From: Planctomycetota bacterium
Lineage (GTDB): Bacteria > Planctomycetota > UBA1135 > UBA2386
NCBI GenBank assembly: GCA_020638655.1
Contig: JACKIC010000001.1
Location: 1 to 64,000, forward strand
DNA: 64,000 nt
Direction: 5' to 3'
Shown piece after piece: positions 25,193 through 34,086 of this stretch (the stretch's first letter is position 1; each line of letters opens with the position of its first letter). The notes beneath the pieces were generated by a model. It saw only the letters and a list, made by a program, of their open reading frames with translations. It did no database searches and was not told the origin of the DNA. A program made the translations under genes and the position numbers.

Positions 25193-26496
25193 TGCGCGCG
25201 CTCCTGGCGGCGTGGCTGGTGACTTCGCTCGCGACGGTTGGCGCGGCGCAGCAAGTCGAGCTCGAGACGCTCGTCGAGCGGCTCGGCAGCAGCGACAGCC
25301 GCGAGCGCTCCCAGAGCTACACCGAGCTCATGCGACGCCGCGATCCGGCCATGGTGCCGCTGCTCGCGCGGCGCGCCGCCGGCTTCCCGCTCGCGGGCCA
25401 ACAGTTCGCCGTCTACCTGCTGCAGGGTCAGCCCATCGCCGACACCCGGCCCGTCTACACGCGGTGGCTCGCGGGCGACCAACCGTTCCTGCGCGTCGCC
25501 GGCGGCGCGCTGCTGGTGCGCAGCGGCGACCGGGCGCGGCTCCCGGCGCTCGCCGCGGCGCTGACCGCGACGCCCGCCGAGGCGCGTTCGCAGGCGGTCT
25601 CGGCCATCTGGGGCATCGACGACGAGGCGGTGTACGCAGCGCTGCGCGGCTACCTCTCGGCAGCGGCGCCCTCCGGTCTGGTGCTGCAGGTGCTGCAGCA
25701 GCTGCAGCGGCAGGAACGCAACGGCAGCCGGGCCACGGTGACGGCCGCCGCCGCGTTGTCGACGGCCGGCGACCTCGGCGTGCGCGCCGCGGCGCTGACC
25801 TACCTGGTCGCGAGCGGCGCGACCGAACACGCCGCCGCGCTCGCGAGCCTGCTGGCGGAGCACCCCGAGCAGTTCTGGAGCGTCACCTCCCTGCTGGACA
25901 ACGCCGCCAAGCTGCCGCGGCAGCTCGTCGATGCCACGATCGCGGCCCTCGACAAGCCGCGCTCGCGCGGCGATGTCACGCGCCTCGCCGCGCTGCTGCA
26001 GAAGCACGCCGCGCAGGAGGTGTCGTCGGCGCTGCGGCCGCTGCTCACGCACGCGCAGGCCGAGATCGCCGCCGCCGCGCTCGAGGCCCTGGCCAACGTC
26101 CCCGGGGGGCTGCAGACCAAGGACCTGACCGCGATGCTGCGCAGCGACGACGTCACCGCCCGCATCGTCGCCGCGAACACGCTGCGCCGCAGCGACGACC
26201 TCTCCGGGTTGCCGGTGCTGCTCGAGTTGTTGCCCAAGGCCGGCGCCAAGAAGAACGACGCCGCCAAGGCCCTCGCGGGTTACCGCTGCCGCGAGGCCAT
26301 GCCGACGCTCATCGACCTGCTCGCCGACGACAACGCGCAGGTGCGCAGCACGGCCTGGCAGGGACTGCAGTCGGCGCTCCCGAACCTGTTTCCGTACCGG
26401 CGGTTCGACTTTGCGCGGTGCGGCTACTCCCCGGCCGGCGGCGATCAGTCCGCGGCGATCGCAACGCTGCGCACCTGGTGGCAGGGCGTGCAGTAG
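25192..26496 (+). CDS. Secreted HEAT-repeat protein
   Basis: A 434-residue protein with signal peptide MRALLAAWLVTSLATVGAAQ. The rest is a string of about ten alpha-helical repeats of 30-35 residues, for example LASLLAEHPEQFWSVTSLLD and MPTLIDLLADDNAQVRSTAW, matching HEAT/PBS-lyase-like repeats that form curved binding scaffolds. It has no catalytic motif. It is translationally coupled to the vWA-like gene upstream, suggesting a secreted two-protein assembly. The C-terminus (NLFPYRRFDFARCGYSPAGG) is non-repetitive and may be a cap. Confidence 0.75.
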   Translation: MRALLAAWLVTSLATVGAAQQVELETLVERLGSSDSRERSQSYTELMRRRDPAMVPLLARRAAGFPLAGQQFAVYLLQGQPIADTRPVYTRWLAGDQPFLRVAGGALLVRSGDRARLPALAAALTATPAEARSQAVSAIWGIDDEAVYAALRGYLSAAAPSGLVLQVLQQLQRQERNGSRATVTAAAALSTAGDLGVRAAALTYLVASGATEHAAALASLLAEHPEQFWSVTSLLDNAAKLPRQLVDATIAALDKPRSRGDVTRLAALLQKHAAQEVSSALRPLLTHAQAEIAAAALEALANVPGGLQTKDLTAMLRSDDVTARIVAANTLRRSDDLSGLPVLLELLPKAGAKKNDAAKALAGYRCREAMPTLIDLLADDNAQVRSTAWQGLQSALPNLFPYRRFDFARCGYSPAGGDQSAAIATLRTWWQGVQ

Positions 26497-26538
26497 CGCA
26501 CAGGGGTCGGCACGCCGCCGAAACGCGTGGCGCCCATT

Positions 26539-26547
26539 TGCTACACT
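26539..26547 (+). promoter_or_regulatory. Extended -10 promoter of the Kelch cluster
   Basis: TGCTACACT gives an extended TG-N-TANNNT element 75 bases before the first Kelch gene. The leader contains a 7-bp hairpin, ACCGGCG (26560-26566) with CGCCGGT (26582-26588). It probably drives all three Kelch genes, which are 11-12 bases apart. Confidence 0.4.
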
Positions 26548-26621
26548 CGCCCGCCTGTTACCGGCGCGGCACGAGGGGGTACGCCGGTTGCTCTGCCGCC
26601 GGCTCCACACACGACTCTCCC

Positions 26622-28694
26622 ATGCCCATCCGCCCCCGGCCCACCTGCCCCTGGCCCACCAGGGTGCTGATCTCCGCCCTGTTCGTCTCTGCCGCCAGCG
26701 CGCAGACATGGACGCCGTTCGCGACGGTCGTGCCCGCCGAACTCAGCGCGTGGGATCTCGCCCGCGACCGGCTGCTGGTCGTCGGCACCGACACCGCGCA
26801 GCGCATCCACGAGTGGGACGGCTCCCAGTTCCGCGAGCGGCCGGGCGAACTGGCGCCGCAGCGCACGCTGGCCCAGATGGTCTACGACCCCACCCAGCGC
26901 CGCGTGCTCGCGGTCTCCACCGACTCGTGGGTCGGCAGCTGGTCGCGCGGCCAGTGGACCTGGGCGAAGAGCGGCGCGGCGCCCGCGAACAACGCCGTGC
27001 GCGCCATCGCCTACGACCAGGCGCGGCAACGGCTCGTCGCGATCGGTACCCCGGGCATGTGGGAGTGGGACGGCACGCGCTGGTGGGACCTCAGCTCCTT
27101 CGGGAACGGTTGGGTGGCGAGCACTGCCTTCGCGTTCGACCCGATCTCGCAACGCTGCATCCTCTACGCGCAGGGCGCGACCCGGTCGTGGGACGGCTTC
27201 GCCTGGACCCAGCTCACGGGCGCCACCGCGGCGAACCGCGCCGATGCGGGCCTCGCGCTCGATGCCTCGCGCCAACAGCTCGTGCTCTACGGCGGCAGCC
27301 CGACCAACACGGACACCTGGACCTGGAACGGCACCGCGTGGTCGCAGATCCCGACGACGAGCGATCCGGGACCGGTCACCGACGGGCAGATGCACGACGA
27401 CGGCGTCGGCGTGACCATGTTCGTGCCGGCCACCGGCAGGATCTGGCAGCTGCGGGGGTCGGCGTGGACCCTGGCCCGGAGCGCCCCGCGCCTGCCTTCG
27501 TACCGGACCAACACCGCCTTCGCCTACGACCAGGTGCGCGACGTGCTCGTCGGCTTCGGCGGCGACAACGGCGGCCTCAACGTGCCACCCGACCAGACCA
27601 TGCTGTTCGATCGCGGCTGGCTCGACTGCGATCCGGCGACCAACCCGCCGCTGCGCCACTCCGCGCACCTCGCCTGGTCCGACCTGAATCAGCAGGTGCT
27701 GCTGTTCGGCGGTGTCTACCAGGGCACCATCCACCGCGGCGACACGTGGCTGTGGGACGGCACCGACTGGCAGCAGCAACAACCCTCCCAATCACCGTCG
27801 CCGCGGCAGGGCGCGGTGATGGCGCGCGACCCGCTCGGCGGCGTGATGCTGTTCGGCGGCGCCGACAATACGACGACGTTCGGCGACCAGTGGCGCTGGA
27901 ACGGCACGACCTGGACGCCGGTCACCCCGGCCACGATGCCCGCGGCGCGCACGCGGACGATGCACGCCTACGACCCGACGCGCGGTCAGGTCGTGGTGCA
28001 GGGCGGCTTGAACAGCAGCCTGCAACCGATCGCCGAGACATGGACCTGGGACGGCGCGGCCTGGACCCTGCAGGCGGTCACCGTGCAGCCGGCGCAGATG
28101 CGCACCGCGGCGTTCCGTCCCGAGACGAACCGCGTCGTCGTCGCCGACACGAACACGGCGTACGAGTGGAACGGCAGCGACTGGCTCAGCTCGTCGGGGC
28201 TGGGCACGGGCGTCGGCCAACCGCAGCAGGCGCGCTACGCGACGCACTTCGGCATGCAACGCACGCTGAACTTCTCGGTGCCGACCGTGCGCCGTCTACA
28301 GGCGATCGCGGCACAGGTGGACGCCTACGGCAGCCCGTGCTCGATCGGGCCCACGCCCGCGCTCGCGCCGATCGCCACACCCGCTTTCGACACCGACTTC
28401 GCGCTCGAGGTCGCGAGCGCCTCGGGCGCCGCGCCGACCTTCCTGGTGCTCGGCCTCGCAGCGCAGAACGTCGACCTCGGCAACGGCTGTCGCGCTCTGA
28501 TCGCGCTCGATCTCGGCGTGCTGTTCGCGCCAGCCAACACCGGTGGCATCGCGCGCTTCGCGCTGCCGATCCCGAACGACCCCGGCCTGCTCGGCGTGCA
28601 GTTCACGGCGCAGGGCGCGGTGCTCGACCCCGCGGCCAGTCCGCTCGGTTCCTTCGTGCTGACCGCGGGTCGGCGCATGTTCGTCGGCGAATGA
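26622..28694 (+). CDS. Secreted Kelch-type beta-propeller protein 1
   Basis: A 690-residue exported protein (signal peptide about 1-28, ending ASAQ). Residues about 30-560 contain repeated Kelch-like blades, recognisable by YDxxRxxLVxxG, then TWxWDGxxW: examples are MWEWDGTRWWDLS, TWTWNGTAWSQIP, TWLWDGTDWQQQQ and TWTWDGAAWTLQA. Residues about 565-690 form the window's recurring C-terminal module, starting with a Cys (YGSPCSIG) and ending in IPNDPGLLGVQF and VLDPAASPLGSF. It is probably a surface or extracellular binding propeller; the ligand is unknown. First of three tandem paralogues. Confidence 0.8.
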   Translation: MPIRPRPTCPWPTRVLISALFVSAASAQTWTPFATVVPAELSAWDLARDRLLVVGTDTAQRIHEWDGSQFRERPGELAPQRTLAQMVYDPTQRRVLAVSTDSWVGSWSRGQWTWAKSGAAPANNAVRAIAYDQARQRLVAIGTPGMWEWDGTRWWDLSSFGNGWVASTAFAFDPISQRCILYAQGATRSWDGFAWTQLTGATAANRADAGLALDASRQQLVLYGGSPTNTDTWTWNGTAWSQIPTTSDPGPVTDGQMHDDGVGVTMFVPATGRIWQLRGSAWTLARSAPRLPSYRTNTAFAYDQVRDVLVGFGGDNGGLNVPPDQTMLFDRGWLDCDPATNPPLRHSAHLAWSDLNQQVLLFGGVYQGTIHRGDTWLWDGTDWQQQQPSQSPSPRQGAVMARDPLGGVMLFGGADNTTTFGDQWRWNGTTWTPVTPATMPAARTRTMHAYDPTRGQVVVQGGLNSSLQPIAETWTWDGAAWTLQAVTVQPAQMRTAAFRPETNRVVVADTNTAYEWNGSDWLSSSGLGTGVGQPQQARYATHFGMQRTLNFSVPTVRRLQAIAAQVDAYGSPCSIGPTPALAPIATPAFDTDFALEVASASGAAPTFLVLGLAAQNVDLGNGCRALIALDLGVLFAPANTGGIARFALPIPNDPGLLGVQFTAQGAVLDPAASPLGSFVLTAGRRMFVGE

Positions 28695-28705
28695 GGAGAT
28701 CGACC

Positions 28706-30703
28706 ATGATCCGCACGCATTGCCTGATGTTCGCCGTCACCTGCAGCGCCGCCGTCGCCCAGGCGCGGCTCGTCGACGTCACCACGTTCCCGCGCGCGGG
28801 CACCGCGGTGTACGACAGCCAACGCGGCACCACGCTGGTGTTCGAGGGCTCGCCCAATCGCCTCTGGGAATGGGACGGCGCGACGTTCCGGCAGCGCCTC
28901 GGCGCGACGCACAGCCCCGTCGTGGGCACCTGGGATCCGAGCCGCCGGCGCTTCTTCGGCATCGACGGCACCACCTGGGACGGCGCCAACTGGAACACCG
29001 CGCCGATGCCCGCCGGCCCCGGCGGCTTCCTCGCCGTCGCGTTCGACGAGGCCCGCCAGCGCCTCGTCGGCGTGTCCGCCGCCGCGGTCTCCGAGTGGGA
29101 CGGCACGCAGTGGCTCACGATCACGCCGCCCGCCGCGCCCCCCACCGTGCGCAGCCTCGTCTACGACCCGACGCGCGGTCGCTGCGTGCTCGCCGCGGGC
29201 ACGTCGCCGGCGCTGTTCGACTGGGACGGCGCGCAGTGGTCCGTGATCGACGCGAGCCTGCCGTCCCAGGGCTCGTCGTTCACCTATTCGATGGCCTACG
29301 ACCCGCAGCACGCGCGGCTCGTCGTGCACGGCAACACCATGATCGGCGCGCTCGCGCCGCGCACCTGGAGTTACGCGAACGGCGCGTGGCATGCGATCGC
29401 GACGCCGGGCACGTTCGATGCGCGCAACACCCAACTGATCCACGACGGCATCGGCCTGCTGCGACTCGACACCGTGACGTTTCCGGGCGAAGGGCTGTGG
29501 CGGCTCGAAGGCGACGTCTGGCGCCGCCTGCCGTTCGAGCACCCGGTGCGGCGCAGCCAGGCCGCGGTCGGGTCGTCACCGACGCTCGCGGGCACGTTCG
29601 CGTTCGGCGGCAACGGCCCCAACAACGTGATGCTCGGCGACACCTGGCGCTTCGACGGCGTCTGGCAGCGCGTCAGCAGCATCGTCAACCCATCGCCGCG
29701 GCGCGCCGCGAGCATGGCGTGGTCGCCGGCCAACCAGGCGTTCGTGCTGTTCGGCGGCTACGACGGCAATACGCACCTCGACGACACCTGGCTCTTCGAC
29801 GGCGTCAACTGGCAGCAGGCGCAACCTGTCACCGTGCCCGTCGAGGCGCTGCTGCTCGCCACCGACCCCGCCGGCGGCGTGGTCGGCGTATCCACGACGG
29901 GATCGCGATACTGGCAGTGGGACGGCACCGACTGGCGCAACAACCCGCTGCCGGCGAGCATCGGCCCGGGCTTCTCGAGCATCTGCCATGACCCCGCGCG
30001 CAACGTCACCGTGGCGGCGTCCTACTACGCGGTGGCCGAGTGGGACGGGACGGCCTGGACCCAGTACTCGTCGCCGTTCGCCTTCACCGCACAAGTGAAC
30101 TTCCGACCCGAGACGCAGCTCGTGCTGGCCACCAGCCCGCAATCGACGGCGCTCGAGTGGGACGGCATCGCCTGGCGGCCCGCCCCGGGTCTGGGCACGG
30201 TTTCGATCGAAGCTGCCGCGCCGGACTACGCGCGGGGCCGGCTGTGGACCTTCGGCAACTCTCCGAGCACGCCGACCGGCAGCAACCGCACCGCGATGTA
30301 CGTGACCACGACGCCCGCCGTCGCCGAACGCATCGCCTACGGCTGTTCGTTCGCCAACACTCCGGGCGTACTCACGGACGGCATCCCGACGCCCGGCAAC
30401 CCGAACTTCGGCGTGATCGCCGAGACCTTCGCAAGCTCCGCCCCGACAGCCATCGCGTTCGGCTTCCAGATGCAGGGCGCGCACCTCGGCGGCGGCTGCG
30501 TCTCGTGGCTGCAATCACCGCCGGCGCTGCACTTCCTGGTCTCGGACGGCACCGGGCGCGCGCGTTTCGGGCTGCCGATCCCCAACTCCCCGGGTCTGCT
30601 GAGCGTGGCCCTGCTTGTGCAAACCGGCGCGATGGACCCCGCGCACAGCCCCATCGGCAGCTTCGTCGTCAGCGACGTGCTGCGCTTCGTCCTCGGCGAC
30701 TGA
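28706..30703 (+). CDS. Secreted Kelch-type beta-propeller protein 2
   Basis: A 665-residue paralogue of the preceding protein. Signal peptide is about 1-18 (MFAVTCSAAVAQ). Blades carry LWEWDGATFRQRLG, VSEWDGTQWLTITP, LFDWDGAQWSVID and AVAEWDGTAWTQY. The C-terminal module begins YGCSFANTPG and ends IPNSPGLLSVALLVQTG and DPAHSPIGSFVVSD. A GAGGAG ribosome site precedes the ATG at 28706. An in-frame ATG at 28691 overlaps the previous stop and is less likely. Twelve bases separate it from the third copy. Confidence 0.8.
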   Translation: MIRTHCLMFAVTCSAAVAQARLVDVTTFPRAGTAVYDSQRGTTLVFEGSPNRLWEWDGATFRQRLGATHSPVVGTWDPSRRRFFGIDGTTWDGANWNTAPMPAGPGGFLAVAFDEARQRLVGVSAAAVSEWDGTQWLTITPPAAPPTVRSLVYDPTRGRCVLAAGTSPALFDWDGAQWSVIDASLPSQGSSFTYSMAYDPQHARLVVHGNTMIGALAPRTWSYANGAWHAIATPGTFDARNTQLIHDGIGLLRLDTVTFPGEGLWRLEGDVWRRLPFEHPVRRSQAAVGSSPTLAGTFAFGGNGPNNVMLGDTWRFDGVWQRVSSIVNPSPRRAASMAWSPANQAFVLFGGYDGNTHLDDTWLFDGVNWQQAQPVTVPVEALLLATDPAGGVVGVSTTGSRYWQWDGTDWRNNPLPASIGPGFSSICHDPARNVTVAASYYAVAEWDGTAWTQYSSPFAFTAQVNFRPETQLVLATSPQSTALEWDGIAWRPAPGLGTVSIEAAAPDYARGRLWTFGNSPSTPTGSNRTAMYVTTTPAVAERIAYGCSFANTPGVLTDGIPTPGNPNFGVIAETFASSAPTAIAFGFQMQGAHLGGGCVSWLQSPPALHFLVSDGTGRARFGLPIPNSPGLLSVALLVQTGAMDPAHSPIGSFVVSDVLRFVLGD

Positions 30704-30715
30704 AGGTACCCGGCC

Positions 30716-32974
30716 ATGAACCGCATCCTCTCCCTGACGCTCGTCACCACTTCGCTGCTCGGCGCCGCGATCGCGCAACAACCTGGGCAGGCCTGGTCGT
30801 TGCGCCAGCCGTTCACCGTGTCCGACGGCTCGTACGGCAACCACCCGGTCACGGGCGCGCCTGTGCGCATGGGCGGCGCCAACAACTCGCTCGGCTCGTT
30901 GCCGCACGTCTGGGAGTGGCGCAACGGCGCGTGGCAGCGCCACGTCGACCCCGACCAGCCCGTGTTCACCACGGGCACCGTGTTGGCCACGGATACGCAG
31001 CGCGGTGAGTTGCTCGCGTTCGGTGGCGCCGGCTCCCAGGACACGTGGATCTGGAACGGCAGCCGCTGGCGCCGACATGGCAACACCCCGTTGCTGTCGC
31101 CACGTATCGGGCACGCGATGGCGTACGACAGCGCGCGCGATCGCGTCGTCCTGTTCGGCGGCCTCGCGGGCAACACGGTGCTCAACGACACCTGGGAGTG
31201 GGACGGTGCGCAGTGGCAGGTGATGGCGCCAGGGGCGCCGCCGGCAGCGCGGCACAAGCACGCGATGGCGTTCGACGCGGCGCGCGGCAAGGTCGTGCTG
31301 TTCGGCGGATCGGGCACGACGTCCGCCCTCTCGACGTTGAACGACACCTGGGAGTGGGACGGCGCGTTCTGGACACGCCGCATCACCGCGATCTCGCCGA
31401 CCGCGCGCTCGATGCACGGCATGGTCTACGACCCCTCGCGACAGCGCGTGGTGCTCACCAGCGGCACCGGCGGCGTGCTCTCGTCGTTCGCCGACACGTG
31501 GGAATGGGACGGCACCACCTGGACCCAGACCGTCCCGACCGGTGCGCCGACCGAGTTCTTCACCGAGCCCTGCAACATGGTGTTCGATCCCGTCGCGGGC
31601 CGCCCGATCGTGTTCCCGACCACCCAGGAACAGATCGTGGAGTACATCGGCACGGGCTGGCAGCTGCAGGCGGCCACCGCACCGTCGCCGCGCGGACACG
31701 CAGCCATGGCGTACGACATCGCGCGGCAGGAGTGCGTGCTGTTCGGCGGCGGCATGAGTTCGACCAGCTACGCCGACACCTGGACCTGGGACGGGCAGCG
31801 CTGGCAGCTGGCGACGACGACCGTCGCACCGAGCAGGCGCACGATCCTGTCGATGGTGTTCGACGCCGCGCGCGGCGAGATGGTCCTGTTCGGCGGCTAC
31901 ACCTACGGCACCTTGCCGACACCGACCGTCTACCACGGCGACACCTGGAGCTGGAACGGCACCGCGTGGACGCAGCGCGCTCCCGCCAACGCGCCCTCGG
32001 CGCGCATGGGCTACGCACTCGCCTACCACGCGCCGAGCCAGCGGGTCGTGCTGTTCGGCGGCGGCACCACCGCCGCCGCGCTCGCCGACACCTGGACCTG
32101 GGACGGCGCGAACTGGACCCAGCAGAACCCCGCGTCGTCGCCGCCGGCGCGGGTCGGCGCAGCGATGGCCGCGACGTCGCAGGACCTCGTGCTGTTCGGC
32201 GGCGCGGTGCCCGCGACCGGCGCGTGGACGGCGCGCGACGACACCTGGCTCTGGGACGGCGCCAACTGGTCCCAGCGCGTGACCGCCAACGCGCCGAGCG
32301 CCCGCTACTACACGTCGATGGCGTACGACGAAGTCGACGATCGTGTGCTGCTGACGGGCGGCTACCCGATGCCGACGCAGGTCGTGGCCGACGTCACCTG
32401 GAGCTTCGACGGAACCGACTGGACACCGCTGCAACTCGCCTACGACCCGCTCGTGCGCTACGGCAACACGGTGGTGCGCGATGTCGCGCGCGGCCAGACG
32501 CTGTTGTTCGGCGGGGTGCGCTTCAGCGCGCAGAACGACCTGTGGGCGCTCGGACCTGCCGCCGAGGAGAGCCCGTTCGGCACCGGCTGCCCCGGTGCGC
32601 TCGGCGCGCCGCAGGTGCTGCCGACCGCCAACTCGTCGGCGGTGATCGGCGGCGTCGCGCGCGCGGACCTCGTCAACCTGCCGCTGTCGTTCGCGATCCT
32701 GACGATCGGCTTCTCCGACACGATGGCCGGCAGCACGCCGCTGCCGCTGTCGCTCGCACCCTACGGCATGCCGGGCTGCGACCTGCTGGTCTCGCCCGAC
32801 GCGATCCTGCTCGTCACCGGCGCCAACCAGACGGCCTCGTGGCAGCTGCCGATCCCGTTCGCCGCGGCGTTCGTCGACTTCGACCTGTTCGTGCAGGCGC
32901 TGGCGCTCGACCCGACCGCGAACGCAGCCGGCGCGACCACGAGCAACGGTGTGCGGTACCGCATCGGCGGCTGA
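30716..32974 (+). CDS. Secreted Kelch-type beta-propeller protein 3
   Basis: A 752-residue paralogue. Signal peptide is about 1-20 (TLVTTSLLGAAIAQ). This copy has the most regular Kelch signature, with RVVLFGG repeated (DRVVLFGGLAG, GKVVLFGGSGT, QRVVLFGGGTT, QDLVLFGGAVP) alternating with DTWEWDGxxW. Ten or so repeats are visible, enough for one large or two smaller propellers. The C-terminal module (about 615-752) is the second subtype: FGTGCPGALG, GFSDTMAGSTPLP, PGCDLLVSPDA and LFVQALALDPTAN. The same subtype ends the subtilase-like protein at 60742. Confidence 0.82.
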   Translation: MNRILSLTLVTTSLLGAAIAQQPGQAWSLRQPFTVSDGSYGNHPVTGAPVRMGGANNSLGSLPHVWEWRNGAWQRHVDPDQPVFTTGTVLATDTQRGELLAFGGAGSQDTWIWNGSRWRRHGNTPLLSPRIGHAMAYDSARDRVVLFGGLAGNTVLNDTWEWDGAQWQVMAPGAPPAARHKHAMAFDAARGKVVLFGGSGTTSALSTLNDTWEWDGAFWTRRITAISPTARSMHGMVYDPSRQRVVLTSGTGGVLSSFADTWEWDGTTWTQTVPTGAPTEFFTEPCNMVFDPVAGRPIVFPTTQEQIVEYIGTGWQLQAATAPSPRGHAAMAYDIARQECVLFGGGMSSTSYADTWTWDGQRWQLATTTVAPSRRTILSMVFDAARGEMVLFGGYTYGTLPTPTVYHGDTWSWNGTAWTQRAPANAPSARMGYALAYHAPSQRVVLFGGGTTAAALADTWTWDGANWTQQNPASSPPARVGAAMAATSQDLVLFGGAVPATGAWTARDDTWLWDGANWSQRVTANAPSARYYTSMAYDEVDDRVLLTGGYPMPTQVVADVTWSFDGTDWTPLQLAYDPLVRYGNTVVRDVARGQTLLFGGVRFSAQNDLWALGPAAEESPFGTGCPGALGAPQVLPTANSSAVIGGVARADLVNLPLSFAILTIGFSDTMAGSTPLPLSLAPYGMPGCDLLVSPDAILLVTGANQTASWQLPIPFAAAFVDFDLFVQALALDPTANAAGATTSNGVRYRIGG

Positions 32975-33039
32975 TCCACGGCTGAATGGCGGCGAGTCGG
33001 TTGGCCTCGCCGCGCCGATCGGCTAACACTGCCCTCCCC

Positions 33040-33558
33040 ATGAGCAACCCCCGCGTCTATTTCGACATCACCATCGGCGACAAGGCCGCCGGCCGCCTCG
33101 TCTTCGAACTCTTCGCCGACACCACCCCCAAGACCGCCGAGAACTTCCGCGCGCTGTGCACCGGCGAGAAGGGCGTGGGCAAGCAGGGCAAGCCGCTGCA
33201 CTACAAGGGCAGCCGCTTCCACCGCATCATCCAGGAGTTCATGTGCCAGGGCGGTGACTTCACGCGCGGCAACGGCACGGGCGGCGAGTCGATCTACGGC
33301 GACAAGTTCAAGGACGAGAACTTCCAGCTCAAGCACGACAAGAAGGGCCTGCTGTCGATGGCCAACGCGGGACCGAACACCAACGGCTCGCAGTTCTTCA
33401 TCACCACGGTGCTGACGCCGTGGCTCGACGGCAAGCACTGCGTGTTCGGCAAGGTCGTCGAGGGCATGGACGTGCTCGACAAGATGGAGGCCTGCGGCTC
33501 GCGCTCGGGCACGACCTCGCAGGACGTCGTGATCGCCGACTGCGGCGAGCTGAAGTAG
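33040..33558 (+). CDS. Eukaryotic-type cyclophilin peptidyl-prolyl isomerase
   Basis: A 172-residue cytoplasmic prolyl isomerase. The active-site set is complete: FHRIIQEFMCQGGDFTRGNG (Arg, Phe, Met, Gln), MANAGPNTNGSQFFI and PWLDGKHCVFG with the Trp linked to cyclosporin binding. It is much closer to eukaryotic cyclophilin A than to usual bacterial PpiA/PpiB, and contains the GVGKQGKPLHYKG insertion of 'divergent-loop' cyclophilins of plants and invertebrates. The ATG at 33040 gives the normal MSNPRVYFDI start; the frame upstream is non-coding. TAACACT about 10 bases upstream may be a -10. It may be an old transfer from a eukaryote or an independently kept family. Confidence 0.95.
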   Translation: MSNPRVYFDITIGDKAAGRLVFELFADTTPKTAENFRALCTGEKGVGKQGKPLHYKGSRFHRIIQEFMCQGGDFTRGNGTGGESIYGDKFKDENFQLKHDKKGLLSMANAGPNTNGSQFFITTVLTPWLDGKHCVFGKVVEGMDVLDKMEACGSRSGTTSQDVVIADCGELK

Positions 33559-33561
33559 CCG

Positions 33562-34077
33562 CTACGGCGCCGCGAAGGTGACGAGCAGCACCACGCGGTC
33601 GCTCGCGGCGCGATTCCAGGCCTCGTGCTCGACCGTGTCGTCGAACACGAGGCAGCGGCCCGCGACCCAGCGGCACACCTCGTCCCCAAAGCTCATGCCG
33701 AGGTCACCCTCCGGCACCAGCAGCGGCAGGTGACAGCGCAGCACGCCCTGCATCTCCCCGCGATGGGGATAGAGGTGCGTGCCCGGCCGGAACCAGGAGA
33801 AACCGGCGTTCACCAGGCCGGGCACCGCCGCGCAGGCGGCGGCGGTCGCCGGACAGCGCACGCGGTTGTTGGCCTCGACGTCGACGGCGCTGCCGCCGTA
33901 GAGCCCGAACCACTTCCATCCCGTCTCGTCGTAGCCATCGGCGACCGTGGTCAACGAGTCCGGACTGTCGACGAACTCCGCCGACGACAACTGCTGCAAC
34001 TCGGCGAGCACGGCGCTGCACGCGGCTTCCAGTGCGGGCACGAAGGCGAAACGAGAGGGATCGTGGACGGCGGGCAT
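33562..34077 (-). CDS. Aspartyl/asparaginyl beta-hydroxylase-like dioxygenase
   Basis: A 171-residue protein matching the Asp/Asn beta-hydroxylase domain (Fe(II)/2-oxoglutarate oxygenase, double-stranded beta helix). The first iron His lies in YPHRGEMQGVLRCHLPLLVP, the second in FDDTVEHEAWNRAASDRVVLLV, and the 2-oxoglutarate Arg is likely in that last strand. Small bacterial members of this fold hydroxylate peptides or lipids. The substrate is unknown. It is convergent with the cyclophilin gene (3-base gap) and divergent from the hybrid kinase (9-base gap if the kinase starts at 34087). Confidence 0.82.
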   Translation of the reverse strand: MPAVHDPSRFAFVPALEAACSAVLAELQQLSSAEFVDSPDSLTTVADGYDETGWKWFGLYGGSAVDVEANNRVRCPATAAACAAVPGLVNAGFSWFRPGTHLYPHRGEMQGVLRCHLPLLVPEGDLGMSFGDEVCRWVAGRCLVFDDTVEHEAWNRAASDRVVLLVTFAAP

Positions 34078-34086
34078 CGGCGCCAG

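Noticed and set aside
26622..32974. Regular DNA repeats that could suggest a CRISPR array or satellite
   Set aside because: The periodicity is protein-level (Kelch blades of about 50 residues) with diverged DNA; there are no identical 25-40 base repeats with unique spacers and no cas genes.
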